From contig JBBDXT010000002.1 of NCBI GenBank assembly GCA_040902225.1, forward strand, positions 342,036 to 406,035: a stretch of 64,000 nt of DNA, given 5' to 3'. Below the pieces are notes generated by a model, which did no database searches, was not told the DNA's origin, and worked only from the letters and a program-made list of their open reading frames with translations. The DNA comes from Chloroflexota bacterium (lineage in GTDB: Bacteria > Chloroflexota > Limnocylindria > QHBO01). The position numbers were made by a program, and so were the translations under genes. Shown here in pieces: positions 34,258-43,360 of the stretch. Numbering within the stretch: the first letter of the stretch is position 1; each line of letters starts with the position of its first letter.

Positions 34258-35523
34258 ATGGCGAGACGATTCCGTTGGTTCATGCCGCTCGTGGTCGTCA
34301 CCCTCGTGGTGGCGGCGTGCGGCACTTCGACCACCACTGATGACAAGACCGTAACGGTCATCGGCACTTGGACCGATGCGGAGCAGGACGCCTTCCTCGC
34401 CATGGTCAAGCCATGGGAGACCGATACCGGGAATACGGTGAAGTACCAGGGCACGCGATCGATCAATGACATCCTGGCCGCCGGCGTCCCGACTGGCGTG
34501 CTGCCCGATCTGGCAGGGCTGCCAGGCCCCGGACAGATGGCCGAATACGCCGCCGCTGGCGCGCTCCAGCCGCTCGACGACGTCCTCGACGTGGCGACGT
34601 ACACCGACGAGACATCGCCGGCCCTGGTGGAGCTGGGCAAGTCGGAGGGCAAGACCTACGGGGTCTTCATCAAGGCCGCCCTGAAGGGGCTGATCTACTA
34701 CAACACCGCCGCGCACGATTACGCGGCGAGCCCGCCCGCGACCTGGGACGAGCTGATCTCGCAGGGCGCGACGAACCAGGGTGACGCGGAGGCCCTGTGG
34801 TGTGTCGGCATCTCGTCCGGCGACGCATCTGGATGGCCTGCCACCGACTGGATCGAGAACATCCTGCTCCGGCAGTCCGGTCCGGAGGTCTACAACGACT
34901 GGTGGGCGGGCAACGTCGAGTGGACCGACCCGAAGATCAAGGCCGCCTTCGACCTCTACGTGGACGTCATCGACAACTCGTATGGTGGCGGCACCAACAC
35001 GGTCGCAACCAAGTTCGAGCTGGCCGGTGACCCGCTCTTCTCGAGTCCGCCTGGATGCGAGTTCTTCCAGCAGGCGAACTTCATGAGCGGCCTCGGCAAG
35101 TTCGCCGATCTCGCGGCGGGGACCGACTTCAATGCGTTCCCGTTCCCCGCAATCAACCCTGATTACGCGAAAGCGGTGGAGGGTGCCGGCGACCTGTTCG
35201 GCATGTTCCATGCCACCGACGCGGCCAAGTCGCTGATGAAGTACCTCGTCACTGCCGAGGCCCAGGACATCTGGGTCGCGGCCGGTGGCGCGCTGTCAGC
35301 CAACAAGAATGCGACCTCGTATCCCGACGACTTCAGCAAGAATGCCGGGGCGGCGGTCGCGAACGCGGAGCAGTTCGTGTTCGATGCGTCGGACCTGATG
35401 CCGAGCGCCATGAACGCGGCCTTCTGGTCGCACATGGTCAGCCTGACCAATGGTGATGAGACGGTGGACGAGGCCCTTGAGGCCCTGCAGGAGGTCGCCA
35501 TCGACGCCTACGCCGCTGAGTAG
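34258..35523 (+). CDS. Carbohydrate ABC importer substrate-binding lipoprotein
   Basis: A 421-aa SBP_bac_1-type protein. The signal peptide ends with lipobox VAAC (Cys21). The mature part has TWTDAEQDAFLAMVKPWETDTG, typical of alpha-glucoside-binding proteins, and ends in ALEALQEVAIDAYAAE. ATG 34258 is the start, preceded by GGAGGA 5 nt away; the ATG at 34246 lies inside that ribosome-binding site. The likely ligand is an alpha-glucoside such as trehalose, maltose or glucosylglycerate, given the GH63, TreS and maltokinase genes downstream. Confidence 0.9.
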   Translation: MARRFRWFMPLVVVTLVVAACGTSTTTDDKTVTVIGTWTDAEQDAFLAMVKPWETDTGNTVKYQGTRSINDILAAGVPTGVLPDLAGLPGPGQMAEYAAAGALQPLDDVLDVATYTDETSPALVELGKSEGKTYGVFIKAALKGLIYYNTAAHDYAASPPATWDELISQGATNQGDAEALWCVGISSGDASGWPATDWIENILLRQSGPEVYNDWWAGNVEWTDPKIKAAFDLYVDVIDNSYGGGTNTVATKFELAGDPLFSSPPGCEFFQQANFMSGLGKFADLAAGTDFNAFPFPAINPDYAKAVEGAGDLFGMFHATDAAKSLMKYLVTAEAQDIWVAAGGALSANKNATSYPDDFSKNAGAAVANAEQFVFDASDLMPSAMNAAFWSHMVSLTNGDETVDEALEALQEVAIDAYAAE

Positions 35524-35542
35524 CGGCATCTGACCCTCATCA

Positions 35543-35576
35543 GAGCCGAGGCGCGGCACACGCCGCGCCTCGGCTC
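35543..35576 (+). terminator. Intra-operon hairpin between binding protein and permeases
   Basis: A perfect 15-bp stem (35543-35557 with 35562-35576) closes an ACAC loop. There is no U-tract, and the permease gene begins 33 nt later with a good ribosome-binding site. It probably stabilises the upstream mRNA or partly stops transcription. Either would raise binding protein over permease, as seen in malE-malF. Confidence 0.75.
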
Positions 35577-35608
35577 ACAACGGACCTCCTGATCACCCGA
35601 GGAGGAGC

Positions 35609-36586
35609 ATGACCGACAAGCTGATCACCGCGGTCATCGTGGTCATCGGTGTGCCTGCCGTCCTGGTCGGTTACATCTGGGCCACGGAGCAGGTGCTTCG
35701 CGTCCTGCCCGAGAGTCGGCGGCCGGCTGTTCGGCCCTGGCTGTGGCTGGCTCCCGCTCTCGCTTTCCTCGCCCTCTTCCTGGTCTGGCCGATGCTCGGG
35801 ACTGCCATTCACAGTTTCCAGAACCATCCCGGCACAGAGTTCGTCGGGCTCGACAACTATGTCTGGTTCTTCGGCAGCAGCGACGCACTGTCGGCGCTGA
35901 AGAACAACGTGCTGTGGCTGATCTTCCTGACCCTGTTCGTGGTGGGCTTTGGCCTGCTCGTGGCGGTGCTCGTCGACAAGGTGCGCTACGAGTCGGTCGC
36001 CAAGAGCGTGATCTTCGTGCCGCTTGCCATCAGCATGGTCGCCGCAGGCGTGATCTGGCTGTACATGTACCAGTACAAGCCACCGGGGGCCATCCAGACC
36101 GGGACCCTGAATGCGGCGATCGGCATCGGGGGGTTGGGGCCGGTGCCCTGGTTGCAGGTCGAGGACTTCAGCGTCAATACCTTCATGCTGATCATCGTCA
36201 TGGCCTGGATGTGGACCGGCTTCGCGATGGTCATCATCTCGGCTGCTCTCAAGGGCATCAATCCCGAGCTGATGGAAGCGGCGCGCATGGACGGTGCGAC
36301 GGAGATGCAGGTCTTTCGCGGCATCGTCTTCCCCCTGCTCGTGCCCACCCTGGTCGTCGTATCGACCACGATGATCATCACCGCCCTGAAGGCGTTTGAC
36401 ATCGTCTACAGCATGACCAGCGGGCAGCTGAACACCAACGTCATCGCCAACCAGATGTACTCCGAGATGTTCAAGTTCGGCCAGTACGGGCGAGCGAGCG
36501 CGATCGCCGTGGTGCTCCTGCTCGCCATCATCCCGATCATGTTCTTCAACATCGGTCGCTTCCGAGCCCAAGAGGCGGTCCGATGA
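35609..36586 (+). CDS. Carbohydrate ABC importer permease 1 (MalF/AglF type)
   Basis: A 325-aa membrane protein with seven to eight helices. It carries the EAA loop EAARMDGATEMQVFRGIVFPLLVP at about residues 230-253. An extra N-terminal helix and a PAVRPWLWLAPALAFLALF lead-in match AglF-type permeases. AGGAGG sits just before the ATG. It overlaps the next permease gene by 4 nt. Confidence 0.93.
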   Translation: MTDKLITAVIVVIGVPAVLVGYIWATEQVLRVLPESRRPAVRPWLWLAPALAFLALFLVWPMLGTAIHSFQNHPGTEFVGLDNYVWFFGSSDALSALKNNVLWLIFLTLFVVGFGLLVAVLVDKVRYESVAKSVIFVPLAISMVAAGVIWLYMYQYKPPGAIQTGTLNAAIGIGGLGPVPWLQVEDFSVNTFMLIIVMAWMWTGFAMVIISAALKGINPELMEAARMDGATEMQVFRGIVFPLLVPTLVVVSTTMIITALKAFDIVYSMTSGQLNTNVIANQMYSEMFKFGQYGRASAIAVVLLLAIIPIMFFNIGRFRAQEAVR

Positions 36587-37470
36587 CCGCCGCCGGTGCC
36601 GCCCTCGACCGCGTCGGGCCGAAGCAGGGTTGGCTGGCGCACAGGCACATTGGCCTGCATACCGCCCTGATCGTGCTGATGATCATCTGGGCGATCCCAA
36701 CCCTGGGGCTGTTCATCAACTCCTTCCGGCCGGCAACGGACGCATTCGGCACGGGCTGGTGGTCGGCGCTCTTCCCGCCCTACAACTTCACCTTCGAGAA
36801 CTACGAGCACGTGCTCGGCCAGAGCAACATCGGCACGAACTTCCTGAACAGCCTGTTCATCAGCATCCCGGCCACGGTGATCCCGATCTTCGTGGCCGCC
36901 TTCGCCGCTTATGCCTTCAGCTGGATGGAGTTCCCCGGCCGCAACATCCTGTTCGTGGTGGTGGTGGGGCTGCTCGTCGTCCCGTTGCAGGCTACCCTGA
37001 TTCCGGTTCTCAGCATGTTCGCCAGCTGGGGCATCGCGGGCACCTTCCTGGCGGTCTGGCTGGCGCATACCGCCTATGGGCTGCCGTTCGCCATCTACCT
37101 GTTGCGGAACTTCATGGGCTCGCTGCCGCGCGAAGTGTTCGAGTCGGCGGCCATCGACGGAGCGAGCTCGGTCACCAGCTTCTTCCGCCTGGCACTGCCG
37201 ATGAGCGTGCCGGCCATCGCGGCGCTAGCGATCTTCCAGTTCCTGTTCGTATGGAACGACCTGCTGGTGGCGCTGATCTATATCAGCATCGTCAATCCGG
37301 ACAACCTGCCGCTGACGGTCAGCATCGCCGGCCTGATGACCTCACAGGGGGCGGGCACGGAGTTCCTCGGAGCTGCGGCATTCATCTCGATGGCGCTGCC
37401 GCTCATCGTCTTCTTCGGCCTGCAGCGCTTCTTCGTGCGCGGCATCGTGGGCGGCGCGGTCAAGGGCTGA
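36583..37470 (+). CDS. Carbohydrate ABC importer permease 2 (MalG/AglG type)
   Basis: A 295-aa membrane protein with six helices. The EAA loop is ESAAIDGASSVTSFFRLALP at about residues 187-206. NSLFISIPATVIPIFVAAFAAYAFS and VWNDLLVALIYIS are typical of MalG relatives. It overlaps permease 1 by 4 nt and closes the ABC operon. Confidence 0.93.
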   Translation: MTAAGAALDRVGPKQGWLAHRHIGLHTALIVLMIIWAIPTLGLFINSFRPATDAFGTGWWSALFPPYNFTFENYEHVLGQSNIGTNFLNSLFISIPATVIPIFVAAFAAYAFSWMEFPGRNILFVVVVGLLVVPLQATLIPVLSMFASWGIAGTFLAVWLAHTAYGLPFAIYLLRNFMGSLPREVFESAAIDGASSVTSFFRLALPMSVPAIAALAIFQFLFVWNDLLVALIYISIVNPDNLPLTVSIAGLMTSQGAGTEFLGAAAFISMALPLIVFFGLQRFFVRGIVGGAVKG

Positions 37471-37494
37471 GCCTGGGCTTGCGTGTCGGGCGGC

Positions 37495-37500
37495 TACAAT
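37495..37500 (+). promoter_or_regulatory. -10 element TACAAT, leaderless-type
   Basis: TACAAT is one base from the -10 consensus and ends 6 nt before ATG 37507 of a 16-codon open frame. It is the best -10 match in this stretch. Confidence 0.5.
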
Positions 37501-37506
37501 CTCAGC

Positions 37507-37557
37507 ATGTCGTTCCTGCGGCGCATCTTCAACCGATTTCGACACCGCGCTCGTTGA
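37507..37557 (+). CDS. Possible leaderless micro-ORF (16 aa) or N-terminal relic
   Basis: An open frame of 16 codons, MSFLRRIFNRFRHRAR, with TGA at 37555-37557. It is strongly basic and amphipathic. It lies behind a near-consensus -10 in the geometry of other leaderless genes here, and its last 29 nt run antisense to the end of the GH63-like gene. It may be a real small peptide or the 5' stub of a gene lost by deletion at this junction. Nothing else supports translation. Confidence 0.35.
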   Translation: MSFLRRIFNRFRHRAR

Positions 37558-38824
37558 CGCGAGTTTCGGCCATGTCGAGGACGAGTGCCGACCAGGCGAA
37601 TCCCTTCGCCCCGTAGCCCTCGCCGCTCTGCGCGTTGTAGTGCTCGCGGAAGTCTGACTGCTCCACCAGCGACAGGCTGGCATCCTCGATCCTCGCGGCC
37701 AGTTCCTCGCGGCCATGGCGTCGCAGCCCGCGCGCGATGTACCAGTTGGTGTTGATCCAGCTGGGCCCGCGCCAGAGCACCGTCCCGCCGGCCGGCGCCG
37801 CCCGATAGGCGGGGTGGCCCAGCGACACGCACGGGACCGGGTACCTCGCGCCAAAGTCAGCCGGGTCCTCGATCCTGCGCACGATGCGGTCGACGATCTC
37901 GCCCGGCAGCTCAGCCAGGATGATCGGCAGCAGGCCAGCGACCGTTCCACCGGGGAGCCGCGTCTCGCTCCGACCGGCAAGGCCATGGAAGTCCTCGTCC
38001 GCCGGCGACCAGCAGCGTTCGAGCAGGGCCGCGGTCGTTCGTTGAGCACGTTCGCCGAGGAGCGCCGCCCCGTCTGCATCACCCGTCTCGTCGAGAAGCC
38101 GCCCGAGCACGCGCTGGTTCTCGGCATAGAGGGCGTTGATGGCGAGGTCCTCGACGACGAACCGGTCGCTGTCGAAGATCGCCTCCGCGATGTGGCCGGC
38201 CCGTGCGTTGCTCTCAGCGACCTCGCGCCAGGCCGCCTCGAAGGCCGCCGGCTCGTCTCCGTTCACGCCGAGGTAGGCATCGTACGCAGGGGTCTGGTCC
38301 ATCCCCGACTCGTGCGGCTCGAAAATCGCGATCAGCCCGTCCCGATCGGGGTCACGCTCCCGTGCGCACCAGTCGTAGAAGCGCCGGACCGCGGGCAGCA
38401 CCTCCCGCGTGAAGGCGGCTCCCCGTCCGCGGGCCGCCACCGCCGCGACCGCCTCGGCCAGCACCGGCGGCTGCATGCTCGCCGATAGCCACGGCGATCG
38501 TCCCGCCACGCGGTAGGGGCCTGAGGAATCAGGAGCGCGATCCGCCGGCCAGAGCGTCATGTGCGGCACGAATCCGTCCGGCTGCTGGTTGGCGAGGAGG
38601 GTGGTCAGCTCGCTCTCGGCACGCACGACGTCGAGATGGCTCAGCACAACGGCGTGAAAGCACGAGTCCCAAAACCATTGGTATGGGTACGTCCCTGCGG
38701 ACGGGCAGACGTAGTCGTAATCGGCCCCGCACCAGTCCGCGTGGCCCTGCCGTCGATTTGCGCGGTACAGCGCTGCAACGTCCGCCCGCAGATCTGTCAG
38801 GCGGTCGCCATCGGTCCGGCTCAT
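37529..38824 (-). CDS. GH63-like glycosidase (mannosylglycerate/glucosylglycerate hydrolase-like)
   Basis: A 431-aa (alpha/alpha)6-barrel protein. YPYQWFWDSCFHAVVL, EPHESGMDQTPAYDAYLG (with the acid Asp) and the C-terminal SGEGYGAKGFAWSALVLDM (with the base Glu) match mannosylglycerate-hydrolase-like GH63 enzymes. It would cleave a glucosyl or mannosyl compatible solute or a trehalose-like disaccharide. It is divergent from treS, with 40 bp between the start codons. Its neighbours suggest that it works on the sugar brought in by the ABC importer. Confidence 0.85.
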   Translation of the reverse strand: MSRTDGDRLTDLRADVAALYRANRRQGHADWCGADYDYVCPSAGTYPYQWFWDSCFHAVVLSHLDVVRAESELTTLLANQQPDGFVPHMTLWPADRAPDSSGPYRVAGRSPWLSASMQPPVLAEAVAAVAARGRGAAFTREVLPAVRRFYDWCARERDPDRDGLIAIFEPHESGMDQTPAYDAYLGVNGDEPAAFEAAWREVAESNARAGHIAEAIFDSDRFVVEDLAINALYAENQRVLGRLLDETGDADGAALLGERAQRTTAALLERCWSPADEDFHGLAGRSETRLPGGTVAGLLPIILAELPGEIVDRIVRRIEDPADFGARYPVPCVSLGHPAYRAAPAGGTVLWRGPSWINTNWYIARGLRRHGREELAARIEDASLSLVEQSDFREHYNAQSGEGYGAKGFAWSALVLDMAETRVNERGVEIG

Positions 38825-38830
38825 GCGGCA

Positions 38831-38836
38831 AGCCTA
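38831..38836 (-). promoter_or_regulatory. -10 element TAGGCT, leaderless-type
   Basis: On the minus strand TAGGCT ends 6 nt before ATG 38824 of the GH63-like gene. Confidence 0.5.
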
Positions 38837-38852
38837 GCCAGTTGCGAGCGGG

Positions 38853-38858
38853 TACCCT
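38853..38858 (+). promoter_or_regulatory. -10 element TACCCT, leaderless-type
   Basis: TACCCT ends 6 nt before ATG 38865 of treS. It stands 16 bp from the opposing -10 of the GH63-like gene. Confidence 0.55.
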
Positions 38859-38864
38859 CTCGCC

Positions 38865-40538
38865 ATGAGCCGCCAATCCACGCCAGGCCCGCCTGATGAC
38901 CCGCTCTGGTACAAGGACGCGGTCATCTACCAGCTGCACGTGAAGGCCTTCGCAGACTCGTCGGGAGACGGCATCGGCGACTTCATCGGCCTCACCGGAA
39001 AGCTCAACTACATCGCCAGCCTGGGCGTGACCGCCATCTGGCTGATGCCGTTCTACCCGTCACCGCTGCGCGACGACGGCTACGACATCGCCGATTACAC
39101 CAACGTCCACCCCGCGTATGGCGACCGCCGCGACTTCCGAGCCTTCGTGCGGGCCGCACACAAGCGTGGCCTGCGAGTGATCACCGAGCTGGTCATCAAT
39201 CACACCAGCGACCAGCACCCGTGGTTCGTGGAGTCGCGCGCATCCGCGACGAATCCCCGGAGCGACTGGTATGTCTGGTCGACCGATGACAGGAAGTTCG
39301 CCGACGCCCGGATCATCTTCGTCGACACGGAAGCGAGCAACTGGGCCTGGGACAACGGGCGGCAGGAGTATTACTGGCACCGCTTCTTCTCCCACCAGCC
39401 CGATCTCAACTACGACAACCCCGCCGTCCTGCGCGCCGTGCTGCGGGTGATGCGCTTCTGGCTGGAGATGGGCGTCGATGGCCTGCGGCTGGATGCGGTC
39501 CCCTACCTGGTTGAGCGCGAAGGGACCAACTGCGAGAACCTGCCGGAGACTCACACGGTCCTAAAGCGGCTCCGCGCGGCGATGGACGAGAAGCACCCGG
39601 GCCGCATGCTGGTGGCAGAGGCGAACCAGTGGCCGGAGGACGTGCGGCCCTATTTCGGCGACGGCGACGAGTCCAACATGGCGTTCCACTTCCCGCTCAT
39701 GCCGCGCATCTGGATCGCACTGCGAAGGGAGGATCGCACCCCGATCGTGGACATCATGGAGCGCACCCCGGAGATCCCCGCCACGGCGCAATGGGCGCTC
39801 TTCCTGCGCAATCACGATGAGCTGACGCTCGAGATGGTGACCGACGCCGAGCGCGACTACATGTGGACCGAGTACGCGGCCGACAAGCGCGCGCGCATCA
39901 ACCAGGGGATCCGGCGCCGCCTCGCACCCCTGGTCGAGAACAGCCGCCGCCGCATCGAGCTGCTGAACGCGCTGCTCCTGTCCATGCCAGGAACGCCGGT
40001 CATCTACTACGGCGACGAGATCGGGATGGGCGACAACGTGTACCTGGGCGACCGCAACGGGGTCCGCACGCCGATGCAGTGGACGCCCGACCGCAACGCC
40101 GGCTTCTCGACCGCCGATGCAGCGGCCCTCTACTCGCCGGTGATCGTCGACCCGGTGTATGGATACCAGGCGGTCAACGTCGAGGCCCAGGAGCGAATCC
40201 CGGGCTCGCTGCTGCACTGGATGCGCCGCATCCTGCGCGTGCGTCACGAATTCCCTGCCTTCGGTCGCGGGTCGCTGCAATTCCTCGCCCCGGAGAACAT
40301 GCGCGTGCTCGCCTATCTGCGCGAGCACGAAGGGGTCACCATCCTGTGCGTGGCCAACCTGTCGCGCTTCGCGCAGTACGTCGAGCTCGACCTGCGCGCC
40401 TTCGACGGGATGGTGCCGGTCGAGATGATCGGTCACGTCCGCTTCCCGCCCATCGGCGAGCTGCCATACCTGCTGACCTTCGGCCCCCACGGGTTCTACT
40501 GGTTCCTGCTCACCGATGGCACCCAAGCCGGCGATTGA
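38865..40538 (+). CDS. treS: Maltose alpha-D-glucosyltransferase / trehalose synthase
   Basis: A 557-aa GH13_16 enzyme. The catalytic residues are Asp in [13 protein letters not shown] (nucleophile), Glu in [12 protein letters not shown] (acid/base) and Asp in [33 protein letters not shown] opens the barrel. It interconverts maltose and trehalose. It overlaps the maltokinase gene by 23 nt, and the pair makes maltose 1-phosphate. GlgE, the usual next enzyme, is not in the window. Confidence 0.94.
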   Translation: MSRQSTPGPPDDPLWYKDAVIYQLHVKAFADSSGDGIGDFIGLTGKLNYIASLGVTAIWLMPFYPSPLRDDGYDIADYTNVHPAYGDRRDFRAFVRAAHKRGLRVITELVINHTSDQHPWFVESRASATNPRSDWYVWSTDDRKFADARIIFVDTEASNWAWDNGRQEYYWHRFFSHQPDLNYDNPAVLRAVLRVMRFWLEMGVDGLRLDAVPYLVEREGTNCENLPETHTVLKRLRAAMDEKHPGRMLVAEANQWPEDVRPYFGDGDESNMAFHFPLMPRIWIALRREDRTPIVDIMERTPEIPATAQWALFLRNHDELTLEMVTDAERDYMWTEYAADKRARINQGIRRRLAPLVENSRRRIELLNALLLSMPGTPVIYYGDEIGMGDNVYLGDRNGVRTPMQWTPDRNAGFSTADAAALYSPVIVDPVYGYQAVNVEAQERIPGSLLHWMRRILRVRHEFPAFGRGSLQFLAPENMRVLAYLREHEGVTILCVANLSRFAQYVELDLRAFDGMVPVEMIGHVRFPPIGELPYLLTFGPHGFYWFLLTDGTQAGD

Positions 40539-41871
40539 TCGCCGGCTCCAGCGCCTGGCGTCGGCGTTCACCCCCGAGTGGCTCGCCGCCCAGCGCTGGT
40601 TTCGCGGCAAGAGCCGGGCGCTGGCGACCGTCGAATTCGTTGACGCGGCGGAGATCGGTGGGCCCCCCGGCTGGCTTGTGGTCCTCGAGGCGACCGACGT
40701 CGCTGGAGGGCGCGCCCGCTACCTGGTGCCGGTGACCCTGGCCGGGGGCCAGTTTCGCGAGCCACGAGAGGGGGAGGGGGTGTGGCGCAGCCTCGCCGCG
40801 CTGATGCTCGCCGGGGGCGAGCTGTCCGGCGCTCGCGGCCAGTGGCTGTTCACACCAACCCGCGCCGCGCCCGAGCTGCTCCCGGGCGGGGCGGCGGCGC
40901 TCACGTCGCTGGCCGAGCACCGCCTGGGGGTGCAGCAGTCGAACACCTCGGTGGCGCTGGGCGAGGCGCTGATGCTCAAGGTGTATCGGCTGGTGGAGTC
41001 AGGCCCCAACCCGGAGGTCGAAGTGAACGCGTTCCTGACCGACGTCGGGTTCCGCCAGGCGCCCGCCCTCGCAGGTTCCGCAACCTACCTGCTCGACGGC
41101 GAGCCGCATTCGGCAGCCATGCTGCAGCAGCTCGTGAGCTCTAAGGACGACGCCTGGACCTGGGTGCTCGACCGCCTCGCCGCGGAGCCGGACGGGCCGG
41201 TGGAGGCGATCCGTGGAATCTCTGAGATCGGCCGCCTCACCGCCGGGATGCACGCGGCCCTTGCGTCGCAGCCCGGGGCAGCCGGCTTTCCCGTCCGCCT
41301 CGCCACCGAGGCTGAGCTCGTCGCCTGGGGCGCCTCGGCCGGGCGTCAGCTGAACGCTGCGTTGAGCGTATTGAACGCTGCAACGCTGCCTCGCCTGTCG
41401 GGCCTGGCTCCCCGCATCACGGCCGCCTTCGCAGCGATCGAGGACGCAGGGGTAGTTCGCGTGAGCCGAGTCCATGGCGACTACCACCTGGGCCAGCTGC
41501 TGCGCAGCCACGATGGTTTCACGGTGATCGACTTCGAAGGGGAGCCGGCGCGGACCCTCGCCGAGCGTCGGGCGCCGGCGTCGCCGCTGCGCGACCTGGC
41601 CGGCATGCTGCGCTCGCTCGACTACGCGGCGCACACGGCGGCCGCCCAGGGGTCGGCACCAGGCGAGCGCAGCCAATGGCTCAGTACGGCCCGAGCGGCT
41701 CTCCTCGAGGGGTATGGCGGGATCAGCCCGGACGCGGTGCCGCTGCTGGCCGCATTCGAGCTCGAGAAGGCGTGCTACGAGGTCGTGTACGAGGCGAACA
41801 ACCGGCCGGATTGGACCTGGCTGCCGCTCGAGGCTCTGGAACGGCTCGCCCTAGACTGGCCTCGCGCATGA
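40516..41871 (+). CDS. mak: Maltokinase
   Basis: A 451-aa phosphotransferase. An N-terminal cap has [16 protein letters not shown]. The kinase core has [12 protein letters not shown] (catalytic loop Asp) and [11 protein letters not shown] (metal Asp), near residues 320-345. It phosphorylates maltose with ATP to maltose 1-phosphate, for entry into alpha-glucan synthesis by GlgE. It starts inside treS (23-nt overlap), so translation is coupled. Its last codons also contain the -10 of the lipoprotein gene that follows. Confidence 0.93.
   Translation: MAPKPAIDRRLQRLASAFTPEWLAAQRWFRGKSRALATVEFVDAAEIGGPPGWLVVLEATDVAGGRARYLVPVTLAGGQFREPREGEGVWRSLAALMLAGGELSGARGQWLFTPTRAAPELLPGGAAALTSLAEHRLGVQQSNTSVALGEALMLKVYRLVESGPNPEVEVNAFLTDVGFRQAPALAGSATYLLDGEPHSAAMLQQLVSSKDDAWTWVLDRLAAEPDGPVEAIRGISEIGRLTAGMHAALASQPGAAGFPVRLATEAELVAWGASAGRQLNAALSVLNAATLPRLSGLAPRITAAFAAIEDAGVVRVSRVHGDYHLGQLLRSHDGFTVIDFEGEPARTLAERRAPASPLRDLAGMLRSLDYAAHTAAAQGSAPGERSQWLSTARAALLEGYGGISPDAVPLLAAFELEKACYEVVYEANNRPDWTWLPLEALERLALDWPRA
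41852..41857 (+). promoter_or_regulatory. -10 element TAGACT inside the maltokinase 3' end
   Basis: TAGACT ends 10 nt before ATG 41868. The 18 bases at 41841-41858 recur at 42451-42468 with one mismatch. Confidence 0.45.
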
Positions 41872-42443
41872 CAACCGACGCTGTGACCGCGGTGTTGCTT
41901 GGGGTGCTGCTAATGGGCTGCTCGCCGCGGCCGATCCCCTCCGAGTCCAACAGCGCCCAGGCTTCCGCGACGGCGGTCGCGTGGCCCCGCTGCTCCAATC
42001 CCAACGGATTCTCGGTTTCGTATCCGCCAGGCTGGTTCGTTCACCCAGCCGACCCTTCGTTGAACCTCACTGAGTGTCGCCTCTTCGCAAAGCAACCATT
42101 CAGCGCGGAGCAGGACGAGAACGGAGGGTGGATGGGCGCCCAGATCGCCCTGACGATGGGAACTGGGTGCCTTGGATCCTTCGAGGTAGTCATTTCGGAA
42201 AGAGTGCTGGTGATCCAGGGGTTCCCGGCCTGGGCGCGAGAGCTGGCGTTCGGCGAGGGAGCAAACGCTGGTGAGGTGTCCGGTTATGCGTACTTCATCG
42301 ACCTTCGTCCGGGGGTGGCTTGCGAGAACGGATCATGGTTCATCGCACGTACAGGGCCCGACGCACCGGGCGACTATGCCGCCAATGAAGCAACGCTGGA
42401 TGAGATGATTCAATCCCTCGAGTTCTCAATCGGGGTGGAGTAG
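41868..42443 (+). CDS. Small secreted lipoprotein of unknown function
   Basis: A 191-aa protein with a signal peptide ending in lipobox LMGC (Cys18). The mature part begins with a Ser/Ala-rich linker, then NPNGFSVSYPPGWFVHP, a surface-protein motif seen in PsbP-like or stress-induced lipoproteins. It ends with an ATLDEMIQSLEF helix. The gene is visibly less GC-rich than its neighbours. It sits between two copies of the same promoter-containing sequence, which suggests it was inserted here. No function is assigned. Confidence 0.75.
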   Translation: MTTDAVTAVLLGVLLMGCSPRPIPSESNSAQASATAVAWPRCSNPNGFSVSYPPGWFVHPADPSLNLTECRLFAKQPFSAEQDENGGWMGAQIALTMGTGCLGSFEVVISERVLVIQGFPAWARELAFGEGANAGEVSGYAYFIDLRPGVACENGSWFIARTGPDAPGDYAANEATLDEMIQSLEFSIGVE

Positions 42444-42461
42444 CGCTGCAACGGCTCGTCC

Positions 42462-42467
42462 TAGACT
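42462..42467 (+). promoter_or_regulatory. -10 element TAGACT, second copy
   Basis: TAGACT ends 11 nt before ATG 42479. It lies in the duplicated 18-mer and would give a very short leader. Confidence 0.45.
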
Positions 42468-42478
42468 GAGCCTCTGAC

Positions 42479-43360
42479 ATGACAAGCCATGCCGTGACGG
42501 GGGCCGCCAGCTTCACGGGCCGATTCATCGCCCAGCGCCTGGTCGCCGCGGGTGACAAGGTCCGCAACCTGACGCGTGAGGTTCTCGCGGATCCCGATCG
42601 GCTGAACGCGGCCCTGAGCGGCAGCGACACCCTCTACAACACGTTCTGGATCCGCTTCGAGCGTGGACCGGTCACCTACGCCTGGGCGATCGAGCGCAGC
42701 CGGATGCTGTTCGAAGCCGCGCGCCAGGCCGGGGTTCGGCGCATCGTGCACATCAGCGTCGTCAACGCCTCGCATGACGCCCCGACCGCGTACTTCCGCG
42801 CCAAGGCGGTGGTCGAGGACGCGCTGCGCGCGTCCGGCATCGGGCATGCCATCGTGCGGCCCACGGTGACCTTCGGGCCCGGCGACATCCTGGTCAACAA
42901 CCTGGCCTGGACCCTGCGTCGGCTGCCCGCCTTCGGGATCCCGGGCGACGGACGCTATCCGATCCAGCCGGTCCATGTGGAAGACGTTGCCGAGGTGGCG
43001 GTGCGGGCTGGAGGCATGGCCGAGGACACCACGCTCGATGCCGGTGGGCCCGACATCTTCGCCTTCAACGACTTCGTTGGCCTCGTGCGCCGTGCGGTCG
43101 GCAGCCGGGCGCTGGTCGTCCATACGCCGGTAGCCTTCTCGCTTGCGGCCGCGGGGCTCATCGGCCTTGTCGTGCGTGACGTGGTGCTGACCCGACACGA
43201 GGTGACCGAGCTGCAGCAGCGCCTCATGTTCTCCGAGCAGCCGCCGGCCGGCACGATCCACCTCGCCGATTGGCTGACCACGAACGCCGAGGGCCTGGGT
43301 CGCCGCTGGGCGTCCGAGCTGGACCGCCATTTCCGCAAACCACTGGAGGTTGACCGATGA
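42479..43360 (+). CDS. NmrA/NAD(P)-dependent epimerase-like oxidoreductase
   Basis: A 293-aa Rossmann-fold protein of the atypical SDR class. AVTGAASFTGRFIAQRL (residues 5-21) replaces the usual GxxGxxG with GAASFTG. RIVHISVVNASHD and the YFRAKAVVEDALRAS segment (Tyr-x3-Lys variant) follow. A C-terminal helix-rich tail with a hydrophobic stretch (VAFSLAAAGLIGLVV) may touch the membrane. It overlaps the next gene by 4 nt. The substrate is unknown. Confidence 0.82.
   Translation: MTSHAVTGAASFTGRFIAQRLVAAGDKVRNLTREVLADPDRLNAALSGSDTLYNTFWIRFERGPVTYAWAIERSRMLFEAARQAGVRRIVHISVVNASHDAPTAYFRAKAVVEDALRASGIGHAIVRPTVTFGPGDILVNNLAWTLRRLPAFGIPGDGRYPIQPVHVEDVAEVAVRAGGMAEDTTLDAGGPDIFAFNDFVGLVRRAVGSRALVVHTPVAFSLAAAGLIGLVVRDVVLTRHEVTELQQRLMFSEQPPAGTIHLADWLTTNAEGLGRRWASELDRHFRKPLEVDR

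Noticed and set aside
37471-37506. A -35/-10 pair TTGCGT/TACAAT at 37479 and 37495
   Set aside because: The spacer is only 10 bp, too short for a sigma-70 promoter; only the -10 is retained.
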